NCBI RefSeq assembly: GCF_016920785.2
Contig: NW_024609958.1
Location: forward strand, 186,001 to 250,000
Source: Ixodes scapularis
Taxonomy: Eukaryota; Arthropoda; Arachnida; Ixodida; Ixodidae
Reading direction: 5' to 3'
DNA: 64,000 nt
A program made the position numbers and the translations under genes. Of the stretch, positions 32,769 through 43,559 are shown piece after piece. Position 1 is the stretch's first letter; each line of letters begins with the position of its first letter. The notes beneath the pieces are model-generated. The model saw nothing but the letters and a program-made list of their open reading frames with translations. It was not told where the DNA came from and did not search any database.

Positions 32769-33947
32769 ATGCCGAGCTCCGGTGGAGCGGTATCAGCGGC
32801 CCAGCAGTGCCGCGGGAACAGGAATGCTGACGCAGCATCGCAGAAGTACGAAGTTATCTTGCCTACGCTGCCTACTGGCCCGTCTGTCCAAAATACGCTT
32901 TTTTTACACGCCGACGTGCGCTCCCGGCCCTACCGTCTGGAGCACTTCCGTGATGCCCTGGTCCTTGCGGCACTTCTTCCCGAGGTGCTCGCCTTGGGGG
33001 CATTCCAGTATAACCGCGTCTGGGCCGTGACCTTCAAGAGCGCCGAGGGGAAGAGGAAGTTGCAGGCAGCTGAGGGGCTTCAAAGTCAAGGACGGTCATT
33101 GAGTTGTGGTGGACCCCAGCAACCAGGAGACCCGGCTCAAGCTCCACTGGCTGCTGCATCACGTCCAAGACAATGAGGTGCTTGCGGCCTTGGCGCCCTA
33201 CGGGAGGGTCACGGGGTCAGCAGGGATAAGTGGCGCGTCCCGGGCTGCACCGACATGGGCTCGACGACGCGTTCGGTCTCCATTAAGCTCGAACCCGGCG
33301 TCACAGTGGAGGACCTCCCTCACCAGTTCCGCATCGCCGGCGAATTGGTGCTAGCGCTGGTTCTCGGCAGGGCGCCGCTGTGCCTCCGGTGTAAGGGCAA
33401 AGGCCATATCCGAAGGGAGTGCAGAGTGCCACGCTGCACGCTCTGCAAGCGGTTCGGCCACGGAGAGAGTCAGTGTGTCCGGACGTACGCCAGTGTCGCA
33501 GGGCCCGTGGGGGGCGACGATACCTCGGAGCACCTCATGGACGTGGTCGACGCCGAGGAAGCCGCAAGCAGGGAAGAAAGCCAGCCGCCAACTCAGGCAA
33601 CAATCCCCAAGCCATTGGGGGCCTGCGACGGCGGTCACGGCGACGGTGTCAAGACCACGTTGCCTGAAGACCCGCCAATTGGTGACGAGCCGGAGTCGAA
33701 GAACGTCGACGAGGCAGCGTCTTTTGGGACGCTGACTTTTGGGTCGCACCACCCCTCTAGTGCTCAAGCGAGTCCGACAACCGAGCGACCACGACGGCCA
33801 GGACTCTGGAGCTGCCCCTCCAGACGAGCCGCCCCCAAAGGCGGCTCTGTCGCGAAGGGGTGGCGTAAGACCCAAGCCCAACATACCGCCGGACCGGAGG
33901 TCGCCGGCGACGCCGCCATCGCTGTAGGGATGGCCCGCGCTCTGTAG
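32769..33947 (+). pseudogene. LINE B ORF1: CCHC nucleic-acid-binding protein, frameshifted
   Basis: The first segment reads SVQNTLFLHADVRSRPYRLE then FQYNRVWAVTFKSAEGKRKL, parallel to LINE A ORF1. After shifts near 33110 and 33210 it resumes VSIKLEPGVTVEDLPHQFRI and two perfect zinc knuckles, CLRCKGKGHIRREC and CTLCKRFGHGESQC, followed by VRTYASVAGPVGGDD and an acidic, Pro-rich tail. The presumed role is RNA packaging, as in LINE A. The start codon is uncertain; 32769 (ATG in GGGATGCCG) is a reasonable choice because it lies soon after the 5' end. Confidence 0.75.
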
Positions 33948-34137
33948 GGCATGCGGGTTTTAGAGGGACCACGACCTGACTCCGCCGAGATGGCGTCATC
34001 CTCTGGCGATATGGACACCTCGGCCAGTCAATGCGTCCCGCCGTTGTTTCGAGACAGTGGGTCGTGTGGCGTCTCTCGACAATCCGAGGTGAGCACCGTG
34101 TGGCCCCCTTTCTCTCGCTCTGAGAGGATCGTAAATC

Positions 34138-37100
34138 TTGACACAGCCCTACGCGTAGCTACGCTGAACGTTCGGGGCCTGGCGGCCAGACGCAGGCAGT
34201 ACCAGGTTAGCCTCCTTTTTCTGGAGAACGACCTCGACGTAGTGGCTGTGCAAGAGACAAAAGTTGAAATCGAAGAGCAAACTGGCCGAATGGTGCAGCC
34301 CCTCAGAGCCCGGTATCACGTATGCATATGCCGCTCTGCGGGTAGATCCGGAGGCTGCGTATTATTTTTGAGAAATTCCTTAGGGATTTTAGTAGAATCA
34401 GTAGTTGTGTGCACGACCGGCCGGTTGATTGTGTGCGATTTTTTTTTTTCGGGAAGGGAATGGAGGGTAATCTGTGTCTACGCGCCAAACAAGGAAAACG
34501 AACGTCGGCTGTTCCTTGAGCGCGTTGCGTCCTATTTAAATTCAATGAAATTAGTGATTTTGTTGGGCGATTTCAATTGTGTGTGCGCGGCAGAGGACAG
34601 GGTTAGCCAGTTGCCGGCGCGTGACCAGAGCGCGCTGTTTTTGAATAATTTAGTACAAGAATGGTAATTTAGAGGATGTGGGGTGGTTTCTGCCTACCGC
34701 TAATGCGCCCCAGTTTACGCATTTCCAACGAGGAAGTCACGCGAGGTTGGATAGGGTTTATGTTTCAGGGGAGCTTGTTCCACCGTGTCAGAATTTTGAA
34801 GTTCAGCATGTATCTTTTAGCGACCACAGCTTGGTATTTTTTACGCTAGGAAGAAAACAAAATAAAACGCGCTTTAACTGGGATAGTTGGAAATTTAGCG
34901 ACACGCTTCTACAGGATGAGGAATTCGTGAATGAGGTTAAAGAAAGAATAGGTAGGCTGAGTGAGGCTGGATCCGGAAGTATTGTTTCACGGTGGAACCG
35001 TTTTAAGGAAGAAGTTAAAAGCAGTGCGATTGAAAGATCGTGCATTTTGAAAAGTCGGGAAAGGCAAAAAGAAAAAGATTTACAATGTCAGCTTCACCTT
35101 TTGTTGGCTATAGAGAGCGCTCAGCCTGGAAAGTATACCAAAGAAATTCTCGAAGAGCCAACTTGAACTTATCGACATAGATAACTACCGTGGAGCGGTG
35201 ATAAGGGCGCGGGCCAAACGATTGTGGGCGGGAGAAACACCGACTAAAGCGTTCTCTTAGCGATGAAAAAAGATACGCTGCACAACATGAAATTAGTGCC
35301 ATCCAGGAGGGGTATGTTCGACAAATGTTTTGTTTCTCCTAAAAAGAAACGGAAGTGACCGAAGTGGCGATATCGCGTCTTATTGGCTATAGGCTCAAAT
35401 GACGAAAGAGGGAACTTTCGTCATTTGAGCCTCTAACCAATTAGACGCGATATCGCCACTTCGTCACTTCCGTTTATTTTTAGGAGAAACGAAACATTTG
35501 TCGAACATAGTAGGGCAAGGAAGTTACTCGAGAGGGAAAAATAATTGAACGCGTCTTCACTGAATATTACCGTGGTCTTCTAGGACGCAAGATAAGCGTA
35601 GAGGAGGGTTTTAAAACAGAGTTTTTAACACGAATGCCTAAATTAGATGACGAGGTTCAGGCAAACCTTGAAGTACCGATTACTGTGCAGGAATTTAAAA
35701 GAGCTATTGATGACCTAAGTTCAGGAAAGTCTCCCGGACCCGACGGGTTGGGAGCAGCTTTTTATAAGGCCTTGAAAGACTGTATGGCGGTAGCTCTGCA
35801 CCGAGTGATATTGGCCGTGTACGAGGTAAAAGAAACCCCGCTATCTTTTCGGAGAACCCATACTGTTTTGACCCCTAAAAGTGACGATCCCGTACAACTT
35901 TTGTCGGTAAAGTCTTACCGCCCAATAAGCCTGCCCAATGTAGACTACAAGATTTTTATGAAATTTTTGGCAAGAAGAATGCAAAGTGTCATAACAACTA
36001 TTGTTGGGCCTCACCAGACATGCGGCATCAAAGGACGCATGATCTTCACCAACATTCACGTGGCCCGAAGTATTTTAGAGTGCTGCGATGCTTTCAGAAG
36101 TCATGTGGCTATGCTACAGCTCGATTTGGAAAAGGCATTTGATCGGGTAGCTCATGACATCCTTTTCTCTACCTTGGAACACGTGAATGTTGGCGCAGTT
36201 ATTTTAGAAGGTGTAAAACTGCCAAGTGTTGCACGAGCCTTATCATCAATAAGAAAGTGAGTGAAAGTTTCGAAGTAAAATCCTCGGTCAGGCAAGGTTG
36301 CCCATTATCACATTTGTTATTTGCAATTTATCTCGAACCCTTTTGTTTAAAGCTTATTTATAATCAAAGAATACGTGGTTTTACGCTGGCCGCAAGTGAG
36401 GTCAAGGTTCTCTCGTACGCAGACGATATCGCTGTTTTTTTGCGAAGACGCTGAAAGTGTTAGCAAGGTTGTCCGTGATGAGTCTTTGTTTTGTAAGTTA
36501 GCCGGAAGTGCTATAAATTGGAGCAAATGTGTAGGCTTGTGGCACGGCAACTGGGAAGCCACACCAGCCTTTTATGAAAACATCCAGTTTAATGTTTCGC
36601 CGCCCAAGTATCTAGGCGTGCCCCTTGAACAATACCGCGACACTACCGAGTATTGGAGGGGGGAAATGGAGCAATTGCGAGCTAAAACTACAAACTGGGG
36701 AGGCCGAGAATTTTTAATGTTTGCACGTTCAACAATTTGTAACTTGTTCTTGGTGGCAAAAATTTGGTACCTACTTCAAGTGCTGTGGATGTCGTGAGTG
36801 AATGTTCAGAAGTTGCAAAGGGTTTTTGCCGTTTTCGTGTGGGGTTCGGGATGGGAGCGCACCAGACGCACAAATTTATTTCGTTCGGTGCAAAGTGGTG
36901 GTTTGGGTCTGGTTCATCTGTTCCTTCGGCATGTTGTTACTCAATTTATTTTTCTGAGAGGTCAGAAGAATGTTTTCCTACGGACTGTGTTGCAAGTCAG
37001 ACTGAGTGATGCCTTACCCGAATTTATCAATACCACTAGAAACATGCAGTGTGGGAGAGTACGCGGGTTTTTGTCTGAAGTGGCTAAGGCATTTGACTTT

Positions 37101-37725
37101 TTAAAAGTGCGTTTTTCTTTGGAATATTTAAGCGTTGTCGCGGGGAAGCGTCTGTATAAAGATTTGGTTGATACGGTGTTGCCGACACCATTGTACCGTT
37201 GCTTATATAGTGAGGGTCCAGGTGAGGATGTCCTTAAAAGACTTGAAAGAATGCCGGTACGGCCATCCGTAAAAACTTTTTTTTTTTTTTTTAACTACAC
37301 AGCGGAACGCTCAAAGTAAGGCCCTGGCTTTAGGAGAAAGGCATTTTCGTTCCCTGGTCTGTTGACTGCCTATTGTGCAGACAACCAGAAACTGTCGAAC
37401 ATATCTTCTTAGACTGTTGGGATGCTATTTTTTATGGGATATTCAACAACGTACTTTAAAAAAGGGTCTGCCATTAATTGCGTACGGGATCCGCTTCCTT
37501 CCAATAGACAATGTGGGGGGGACTGCCTTACGGCATGTTGATGCTGTTGGGCCTCCACAGTCTATGGCGGAGTAGAATGGATGTTCGAAATGCTGAAGTG
37601 AACTCTCGTCAAGCCAGGGACTACTTTATAGAAAGTGTCAGTTAAAAGAGATGTTTGGAATGCTCAGTGAACAGCCTGAATGGCTGCCTGTTCTGAAAAG
37701 GCTGGTTGTCATGAAAGAATTTTAA
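34138..37725 (+). pseudogene. LINE B ORF2: endonuclease and reverse transcriptase, disrupted
   Basis: Endonuclease: LRVATLNVRGLAARRRQYQV, VVAVQETKVE, ILLGDFNCV, HARLDRVYVS and FSDHSLVFF. Reverse transcriptase: GKSPGPDGLGAAFYKAL, SYRPISLPNVDYK, GPHQTCGIKGRMIF, LQLDLEKAFDRV, VRQGCPLSHLLF and LSYADDIAVF with the catalytic pair intact. The C-terminal zinc-knuckle region contains PETVEHIFLDCWDA. The frame ends LVVMKEF at 37725. Breaks: a stop near 34667, an insertion of a palindromic MITE at 35315, a shift at 36240, one just after YADD at 36445, a stop at 36797 and shifts after 37280. The T run at 37279-37292 sits at one break. Confidence 0.85.
35315..35507. mobile_element. 193-bp palindromic MITE inside LINE B ORF2
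   Basis: It starts TGTTCGACAAATGTTTTG and ends CATTTGTCGAACA, with TA on each side (35313-35314, 35508-35509). The arms are nearly perfect over about 90 bp, including GGCGATATCGCGTC against GACGCGATATCGCC, around a GGAACTTTC-type centre. It post-dates LINE B. Confidence 0.88.
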
Positions 37726-37820
37726 ATCACGTACGCCTGCCGAGGACTCGCCGGCGTTATTCTTTTACCTGTCACGTTTGTAAATGTGTGTCAATATGTG
37801 GCAATAAAAAAAAAAAAAAA

Positions 37821-38213
37821 CGTGCGTGGCCGAGTAGTTACCGCGCTTGACTGTCGCGCGGCAGGTGTAGGTTCGATTCCAGTTAGCGGACTGTCCTTTT
37901 ATTTATTCTTTCAGCTTGGCCTTCTCGTAAGTTTGAGAACATTCTCGTCTGATCGAGTTCCGAATGTTCTACGCACCGAAAGGTCTACGCCGAATGATCC
38001 AGAAACTCACGAGGGTACATAAGAGATTCCGCAAGGCAAGCGGAGTCAGTTTTCGCCCCAGCGTTCGACTTTGCTGTCACGCCGACTTCGACGCCCGCGA
38101 CGCTCTGCTTTATTTTGTTCTCTCTTTTTTTTTTTTTTTTTGGGCACAAGTTCGTCCCATTAAACGTTTACTTTCTCCAGTTATTATCGCCTCATCACTT
38201 GTCATTCGTGACA
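37821..38213 (+). repeat. Gypsy 3' LTR, remainder (right of LINE B)
   Basis: It opens with the right copy of the target duplication (37821-37834), then the A box TGGCCGAGTAG (37827-37837, perfect consensus) and B box GGTTCGATTCC (37870-37880). It then matches the 5' LTR to the end CATTCGTGACA. ATAT follows at 38214-38217. This copy shows the tRNA-like segment in its best form. Confidence 0.9.
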
Positions 38214-38217
38214 ATAT

Positions 38218-38990
38218 GATGCCGGCCGTCGACCAGGCGTTGAGGTTGCCGGAAAGCGTTACCGTCGTCTCCAAACTGGGCGCAATGTGTGGGTTTCACC
38301 AGGTACGCCTCTCCGAAAGCTGCCAGGAGCGCATGCCATTAATAACAGCCTTCGGGCTAATCTGTTACCGCTGCCTCCCTTCGGAATTACGTCGGCCCCA
38401 GAGGTATTCCAGAGCCCGATGTCATTGATTCTCGAGAAAATTTAAACATGCAAACATGCATCAACATGGTGGAAGACATCCTGGTGTTCGGCAGAGGCCG
38501 GTCTAAACCCGATAGCAGACTCCATGTTGCCCTCGGAATACTGCAGCAAGCGGGCGTTGTGCTAAATGCCCCCAAGTGCCGCCTCCGGGTGTCGTCCCTG
38601 AAGTTCCTCGGTGTGGTGTTGAGCACCAATTGCATAGCACCAGACCCCGACAAGGTCCCCACCACCACAGGTACGCAATTTGCGACAGACGCGCAAGGCG
38701 CACCACGCCGCCCGGAAATGCTGAAGCACATCGACCATTTCTTGCTGAGCTTATCCGCCGCCACTGCGCAAATTAGGCTCGTCCTAAACAAGGACACGAT
38801 CTTGGCCTGGGGGACTGCTTAAGCTTCAGCCTTCGGCTAGAAGATGGTGGCATCCAGCACCAGCCTGGCTCGAAAGAGCCCAGAGCACCCAGCAACCGTT
38901 TTCGCAGGCAACGGGTCGTACGGCCTGGGCGCCGTCCTCCTGCAGGAGCAACGTCTGGTGAGCGACGAGCGTTTGTCTTCGTGTCGCGGT
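38218..38990 (+). pseudogene. Second Ty3/gypsy pol fragment (RT to RNase H)
   Basis: Frames read MPAVDQALRLPESVTVVSKL then FHQVRLSESC (RT palm, in place of the usual SKLDANSGF), then NMVEDILVFGRG (the catalytic box with Glu in place of the first Asp of the pair), SSLKFLGVVLS and IAPDPDKV. Beyond that come SLARKSPEHPATVFAG and GSYGLGAVLLQEQ (RNase H start). It differs in sequence from the pol at 29-32 kb, so it is another lineage. The full gypsy element inserted into it at ATAT. The matching 5' half is not seen upstream of 27191. Confidence 0.75.
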
Positions 38991-39561
38991 CACTGACTAC
39001 TGCGAAAACAGCTGCCGGTTAACTCTTCAAGAGCACTTCCCTGAGTGAGACTGCGCAACTGTACGCGAAATTAAGATTTGAACGACATAGAATCTTCACC
39101 TTTTTCAGAATAGCTCTGACTTCCAAGAACGAGCGAAACCATAAAGTAAAAACTATGCATTTATCTTGAGGTGAATGTTGCAATGCTTGAGAAACACATG
39201 CTGGGGATCGCATTGTGAGCAACGCCAACAATTCAGTCAACGCCCTTTGGCACTTGCGGGGCGCACTTCGCAGACGGCAAATGTTATTTTGCCTTGGTAA
39301 TATCATTCACCACAGAGACCTGGCACACCACCAAACTTTCTTTGCAAAAGATGGTCTATATTTTTATTAAAAGGGAAGAAAAAGCACAGTTTTGAGCAGA
39401 CAGAAAAAAAGGAATATTATCCCGAATCACTGCTCGCAATTGCAACGATGCTCGATGGGAGAAGCGAACGGCGCATTAGGCAATTTTGAGGCACGGCGCG
39501 GTGCCGCTAGTGTGTACTCCGTTTTTCAATACCGTCAATACACTAAAAATTGAACCAATAT

Positions 39562-40124
39562 TGTCACGAATGACAAGTGATGAGGCGATGATAACTGAAG
39601 AAACTAAACGTTTAATGGGGCAAACTTGTGCCCAAATTAATAAAAGAAAAAGGCAACAGAAGAACGCAGGGGAGCGTCGCGGACGTCGATGGCGGCGAAA
39701 CCGCAGGATCGAGCGCTGAGGAGAGACTGGCTCCGGCATGCCACGCGGAGCCCCTTATGTACACGCGTGGGCTTCTGGAGCAGTCGGCCTAGCACGTTCG
39801 GCTCGTAGAACATTTTTTAACTGGATCGGACGAGAAGGTTTTCGAACTTACGAGAAGATTAAAAAACGAGCGTGTTGGTTGGCAACCGGAAAGAATAAAC
39901 ACAAATTCGGGACGCAAACAGACGATACAACTTCTATTAGTTGTATCGTCTGTTTGCGTCCCGAATTTGTGTTTATTCTTTCCGGTTGTTTGCGAGAACG
40001 CCATGTAGAAAGAATAAATAAAAGAGGACTCCGCTCCCTGGAATCGAACCCAGATCCTTCGCGCGACAGTCCAGAACGCTAACCACCCTGCCACGCACGC
40101 GCTCGCTCGTCCAAGCGCTTGGCA
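39562..40124 (-). mobile_element. Solo gypsy LTR with tRNA-like head, nested in repeat Y
   Basis: On the minus strand it runs TGCCAAGCGCTTGGACGAGC to ATTCGTGACA. ATAT flanks it at 39558-39561 and 40125-40128. Copy 2 of repeat Y at about 45411-45435 has the uninterrupted site GATTGAACGAATATTCGTTA, which proves both boundaries. The tRNA-like segment (B box GGTTCGATTCC, 40040-40050 on minus; A-box-like TGGCAGGGTGG) lies inside the unit. A 104-bp palindrome interrupts it. Confidence 0.92.
39884..39987. mobile_element. 104-bp hairpin inserted in solo LTR
   Basis: AACCGGAAAGAATAAACACA and following bases to 39931 are perfectly complementary to the segment ending TTTATTCTTTCCGGTT. Only about 8 bases (TTCTATTA) form the loop. 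It is absent from the other LTR copies. Confidence 0.88.
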
Positions 40125-40990
40125 ATATTCGTTCCCACAAATAGATTCAAGCTCTCATCTCTTGCGCTATCTTTGACAAACTGGAATTCTCTTACTGACG
40201 AAGATGGTATCAAATGTCATGATTTTGTATTTCGCGAGAAACGCTTAATTTTGCTTTTGTGATTTTTTTCCATTCCCTATGTTTTATTAGTATTTATTGA
40301 GTGATACCAATCTCAATGTCTAATTTTATTTCGCCTGTGTAAAATAGTTTATATGTATACGTGCGAACGCCGCTCTACATATTAAAGTTGCCTTCAAGTA
40401 AACTGTATTTTGCGCGAAATGCTCAACCCCACTTCAGTGATTTGATTTTATTAGGAAGTTTTTGTAGACCGCGTTTCACACTCCGCTAAGCCCTTCGCAA
40501 GCAAGAAGCCGCTACTACGCCTGCGCGCCGATGGCCTTGGCTGTAGAAACCAAGGTATTGTAGCGGGTTGCGGAGATCTTTGTGGGATGGCGAAAACGAT
40601 CTACGAAAATTCCCTATTTTCTTGACTATAAGTAACTTTGTTGCGTCCGCCTAAATTTTGCTGATGCATATTTATGAACCTTCTTTGTGCATGCAGCGTG
40701 GGCAAAGTGAATTGAACGCAATTTAATCTTACCGCATAAATCGGTTTCTTAACTTATCGCGTTGGGATATACTGCAGAGGTACTCGAAGCTGGTGCGTTC
40801 ATTAATTGAGATTGTGAATACATTGAATTTCCGGAATAAAAGAAAATGACTAAAAACGGGTTTTGTGAATGAAAATATTTCTCGCTAAGCCTTTTATTTC
40901 AAAATCATCAGAAAAAATTCAAGGCTGGTCTGGCGTTTCCTACAATTGAAAAAGTTGTGAAATATAAAAATGTAATTGGCTTCCCTATTC

Positions 40991-42879
40991 TTCACTTCAC
41001 TTGGCCCATATAAGCGCTACAGTAGCACATATTATTTTTAGTGTGCATTCAAAGTATAGGGAAAAATAGTTTTATATATTTCTTGGTTTGCTCAGGTGAA
41101 CAAGTCTTTCCACAATTTTAGTGAAGAAGTCCAACAACTTCAAGCACCTGTGTAGTAAATCCCAAAGCGAAAAGTTTAGAAACTGATTTATGCGGTCAGC
41201 GTGAATTGCGTTCACTTCATTTCGCCCGCTCTGTATATTCCAGATGTCTCACACTTTCTGTATTCTCACACTTCCCCCTACGTCATAGATTCCCAGGAAG
41301 GTCATTGAGGGTTAAAAACTTCAACTTGACCGTCTTTCGCAGATTCAGTACGTGGACTATACATGCCAAAAGTTAAAATTGTATACCAGATTTGTACGTA
41401 ATCCGTTAGAAGTACCGATATTAGTTGTAATCCCTTATATGTATAAGTAAATTTGTAAGAAAAATTTTTTATATTTTACGAACTAATCTTAAAGTAATGT
41501 CTTTACTTATTTAGCAAGAGAATGAGCGTTATCCGTTACATTTGTTTTCCTTCATGACAAAAAGGAAAAAAAAAAAAACGCGTAAATATAAGACCAACGA
41601 CAACATGCAAAACGCAAGGCCTGGCGTTCTTCGGATGCGAAACAGTTTTCTTCAGATCACCTAAACCTCGGCAATTCGAATCCTATTTTTTGTGGTTGTT
41701 GTTAAATTGTAACTCGCCAGCTTGTCGGCCGCGGCGAAGGGGGAAGCACTCTGATAAAACGCAAAAGACTATCCGCGCAAACAATAGTAGACAAACTGAA
41801 AGTCAGCGCTCCCTTCTAACGAACAAAAAACTGTCAAAGTGCACGCGAGCTTGTGTCGTGGATCTGTGCGCGCCTTTACTTTTTGCCCCTTCATTCCTTT
41901 GCTTTCGAAGGCGCGGAGAGGACACAAAACAATCGTCGACTGTGCATCTTGCAAAACAATGCCCTCCTCGCTTATAATGACGACTAATATTTGCGTGTCA
42001 GAAACAGTGGAGACGCTTCGTTTACCGCCGAATACAGTTCAACACAAAAACCGACTGAAAATGTTGTGACATTCACAGGCAAGCTGCTCAAAATGTATTA
42101 GAATATATCATCTTTGCGAGATACGAACGCTTACTTGATTTTGTGCTGCTTTTCACCTAATCTTCTACAAGCTTCAGTTTGCCCACATCCCTGTAACCCT
42201 TTTCGTGTGCCCTGTTTTTGTTTTAAGGTTAAAATATCAGGGTACGTTATAGGTAATATATGGTAACTCTCAGCGATGATGGTACAGCGGTAATAAAATC
42301 GCGCTCCATAGCTTCTGGAAGTCCGGCATCACAATGAAGGTGCCTGCTGACATCTTCCAGGAGTGGAAGTATGAGAGAGGACTGTTGTGTAGCTCGTATT
42401 TATAAAAATAAGAATTACGGATGTCGCTGTGTGGGGACGCTGTTATTGCCTCACCTAACACTTAGCTAAAGAACACTGAGCTGCGTAATTGTCGATGTGT
42501 GCTGCATGCGTTTTAGAGGGCATAAAGAAACGGAAGACACGGCATACGCGTGCATCTATATTTCGTTTCATTCGACGCTATATTATTGTTTTAAGAGAAA
42601 TTGTTTGATGTTTCTGTCGTTATATATAAAAAAACTCAATCCTCTTATTTACCGACGTTTCAAGCAATACACGATGTGTGCTCAGAGCCAGTGGATAATA
42701 GGTATAATAGCATAATTTAGAATTTCCTCTAATCTGTAATCACCGTGACTTGTTATTTACTGTACCACTGCTTTGCGATATTTACAGTCTAAAATATGTT
42801 TTATAATATATTGACATGCATTATTCTTTATTCAAGATTTCAGTATATGTATTACAAAGTTCATAGCTTTGCGACAACA
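40991..42879. other. No recognisable gene
   Basis: AT-rich sequence. Frames of 60-95 codons near 41.7-42.0 kb have no motif. Nothing is assignable. Confidence 0.5.
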
Positions 42880-43310
42880 ACAGCATCAAATTCCGACTGT
42901 AACAAAGCGTTGCGCTATCAACAGGGCAGAGAGCCGTTCCATGTTACTCAAGAAGCACGTTGTGCATACGCCAGGCCCTCGTGAGTGCCTCAACTGAAAG
43001 GGTATTCAGCGCGGCGAACGACATCTTCACTTACAAACGGGGCAAGACGTCCGACTAGACTTTCGAAAGCCAGCTGTTGCTCAATGTCACTAAAGTGGGA
43101 CTGGTGGCAAGAATAAACGCTTCCACAACACTCTCGTGTTTTGTCTCTTGCCCTTGGATAGCAAGGTAGAAAGTAACGCCGAGAAAGTAACGAATTATTT
43201 TTTGGGGTAAAGGTCACTTACTTTTGTGGAAGGGTAATCGTAAATGTAATTAGTTGTAATTTAGCATTATGTAATTTTAAATGTAATTCCTTGTGTTTTT
43301 CAAGTAACGT
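42880..43310 (+). pseudogene. hAT transposase C-terminal remnant with (GTAATT)n terminal array
   Basis: The + strand reads SASTERVFSAANDIFTYKRG then KTSD, a stop, and ESQLLLNV. The pattern S-x-ERVFS(A)A with a downstream R-x-K is the hAT C-terminal dimerisation domain. Within about 60 bp begins AGAAAGTAACGCCGAGAAAGTAACG and a stretch of GTAAT/ATTAC words to about 43310, like the ends of 21134-23548. This links the array-bearing elements to hAT. Upstream catalytic domains are not recognisable. Confidence 0.65.
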
Positions 43311-43559
43311 GTAAAAGTCTGTGTGGATTATACTGATATTTTGTTTTTCAGATTATGACGAAACGTGCAGAAAATTCGCGAATGGTAATGTTAATAAGTT
43401 ATGCGGGATATACAAGCTTCTTTGTGAGCCAATGCCGGGGGCACACTTCTCATACATTATACAAAAGACAGTCTGCAAACACGAGTTACCGCAATATCCG
43501 TGTTTCGAATGCCGCGTGTCAAGGTTCTCCTTGAACGCATTGCCATGAGGAATAGGCGT

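Larger units (their letters stand above)
32732..37820 (+). mobile_element. LINE B (L1/Tx1-like), full-length insertion in the gypsy 3' LTR
   Basis: The element starts GATTCCACTTCCGG, carries ORF1 and ORF2, and ends in GCAATAAA plus poly(A) at 37820. CGTGCGTGGCCGAG flanks both sides, a 14-bp duplication made by target-primed insertion. It is clearly related to LINE A but diverged along its length, so the two are separate insertions and not a duplication of one locus. A 193-bp palindromic MITE interrupts ORF2 at 35315-35507. All frames are broken. Confidence 0.9.
27191..38213 (+). mobile_element. Ty3/gypsy LTR retrotransposon, 3' LTR split by LINE B
   Basis: The 5' LTR (27191-27602, with its first bases displaced by LINE A) is followed by PBS, gag, protease, RT, RNase H, integrase, a polypurine tract (32679-32689) and a 3' LTR. 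The 3' LTR starts TGCCACGCGCG at 32693, is interrupted by LINE B at 32732-37820, and ends ATTCGTGACA at 38213. A complete LTR would be about 418 bp, TG...CA. ATAT follows the 3' LTR. The domain order RT-RNaseH-integrase fits Ty3/gypsy. Stops and frameshifts throughout, and YLDG where YLDD is usual, make it inactive. There is no env-like frame. Confidence 0.9.
39008..40990 (+). repeat. Dispersed repeat Y, copy 1 (with nested solo LTR)
   Basis: Blocks such as GAGCGAGCGAAACCATAAAG, ATGCTTGAGAAACACATGCT and CTTACCGCATAAATCGGTTT recur in order in copies 2 and 3. Without the nested LTR the copy is about 1.4 kb. There is no coding frame shared by the copies. The superfamily is unknown; a non-autonomous transposon is likely. 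Confidence 0.85.

Noticed and set aside
37821..37893. tRNA-derived SINE head next to the gypsy LTR
   Set aside because: The polypurine tract at 32679-32689 and the empty site of the solo LTR at 39562-40124 place it inside the LTR.
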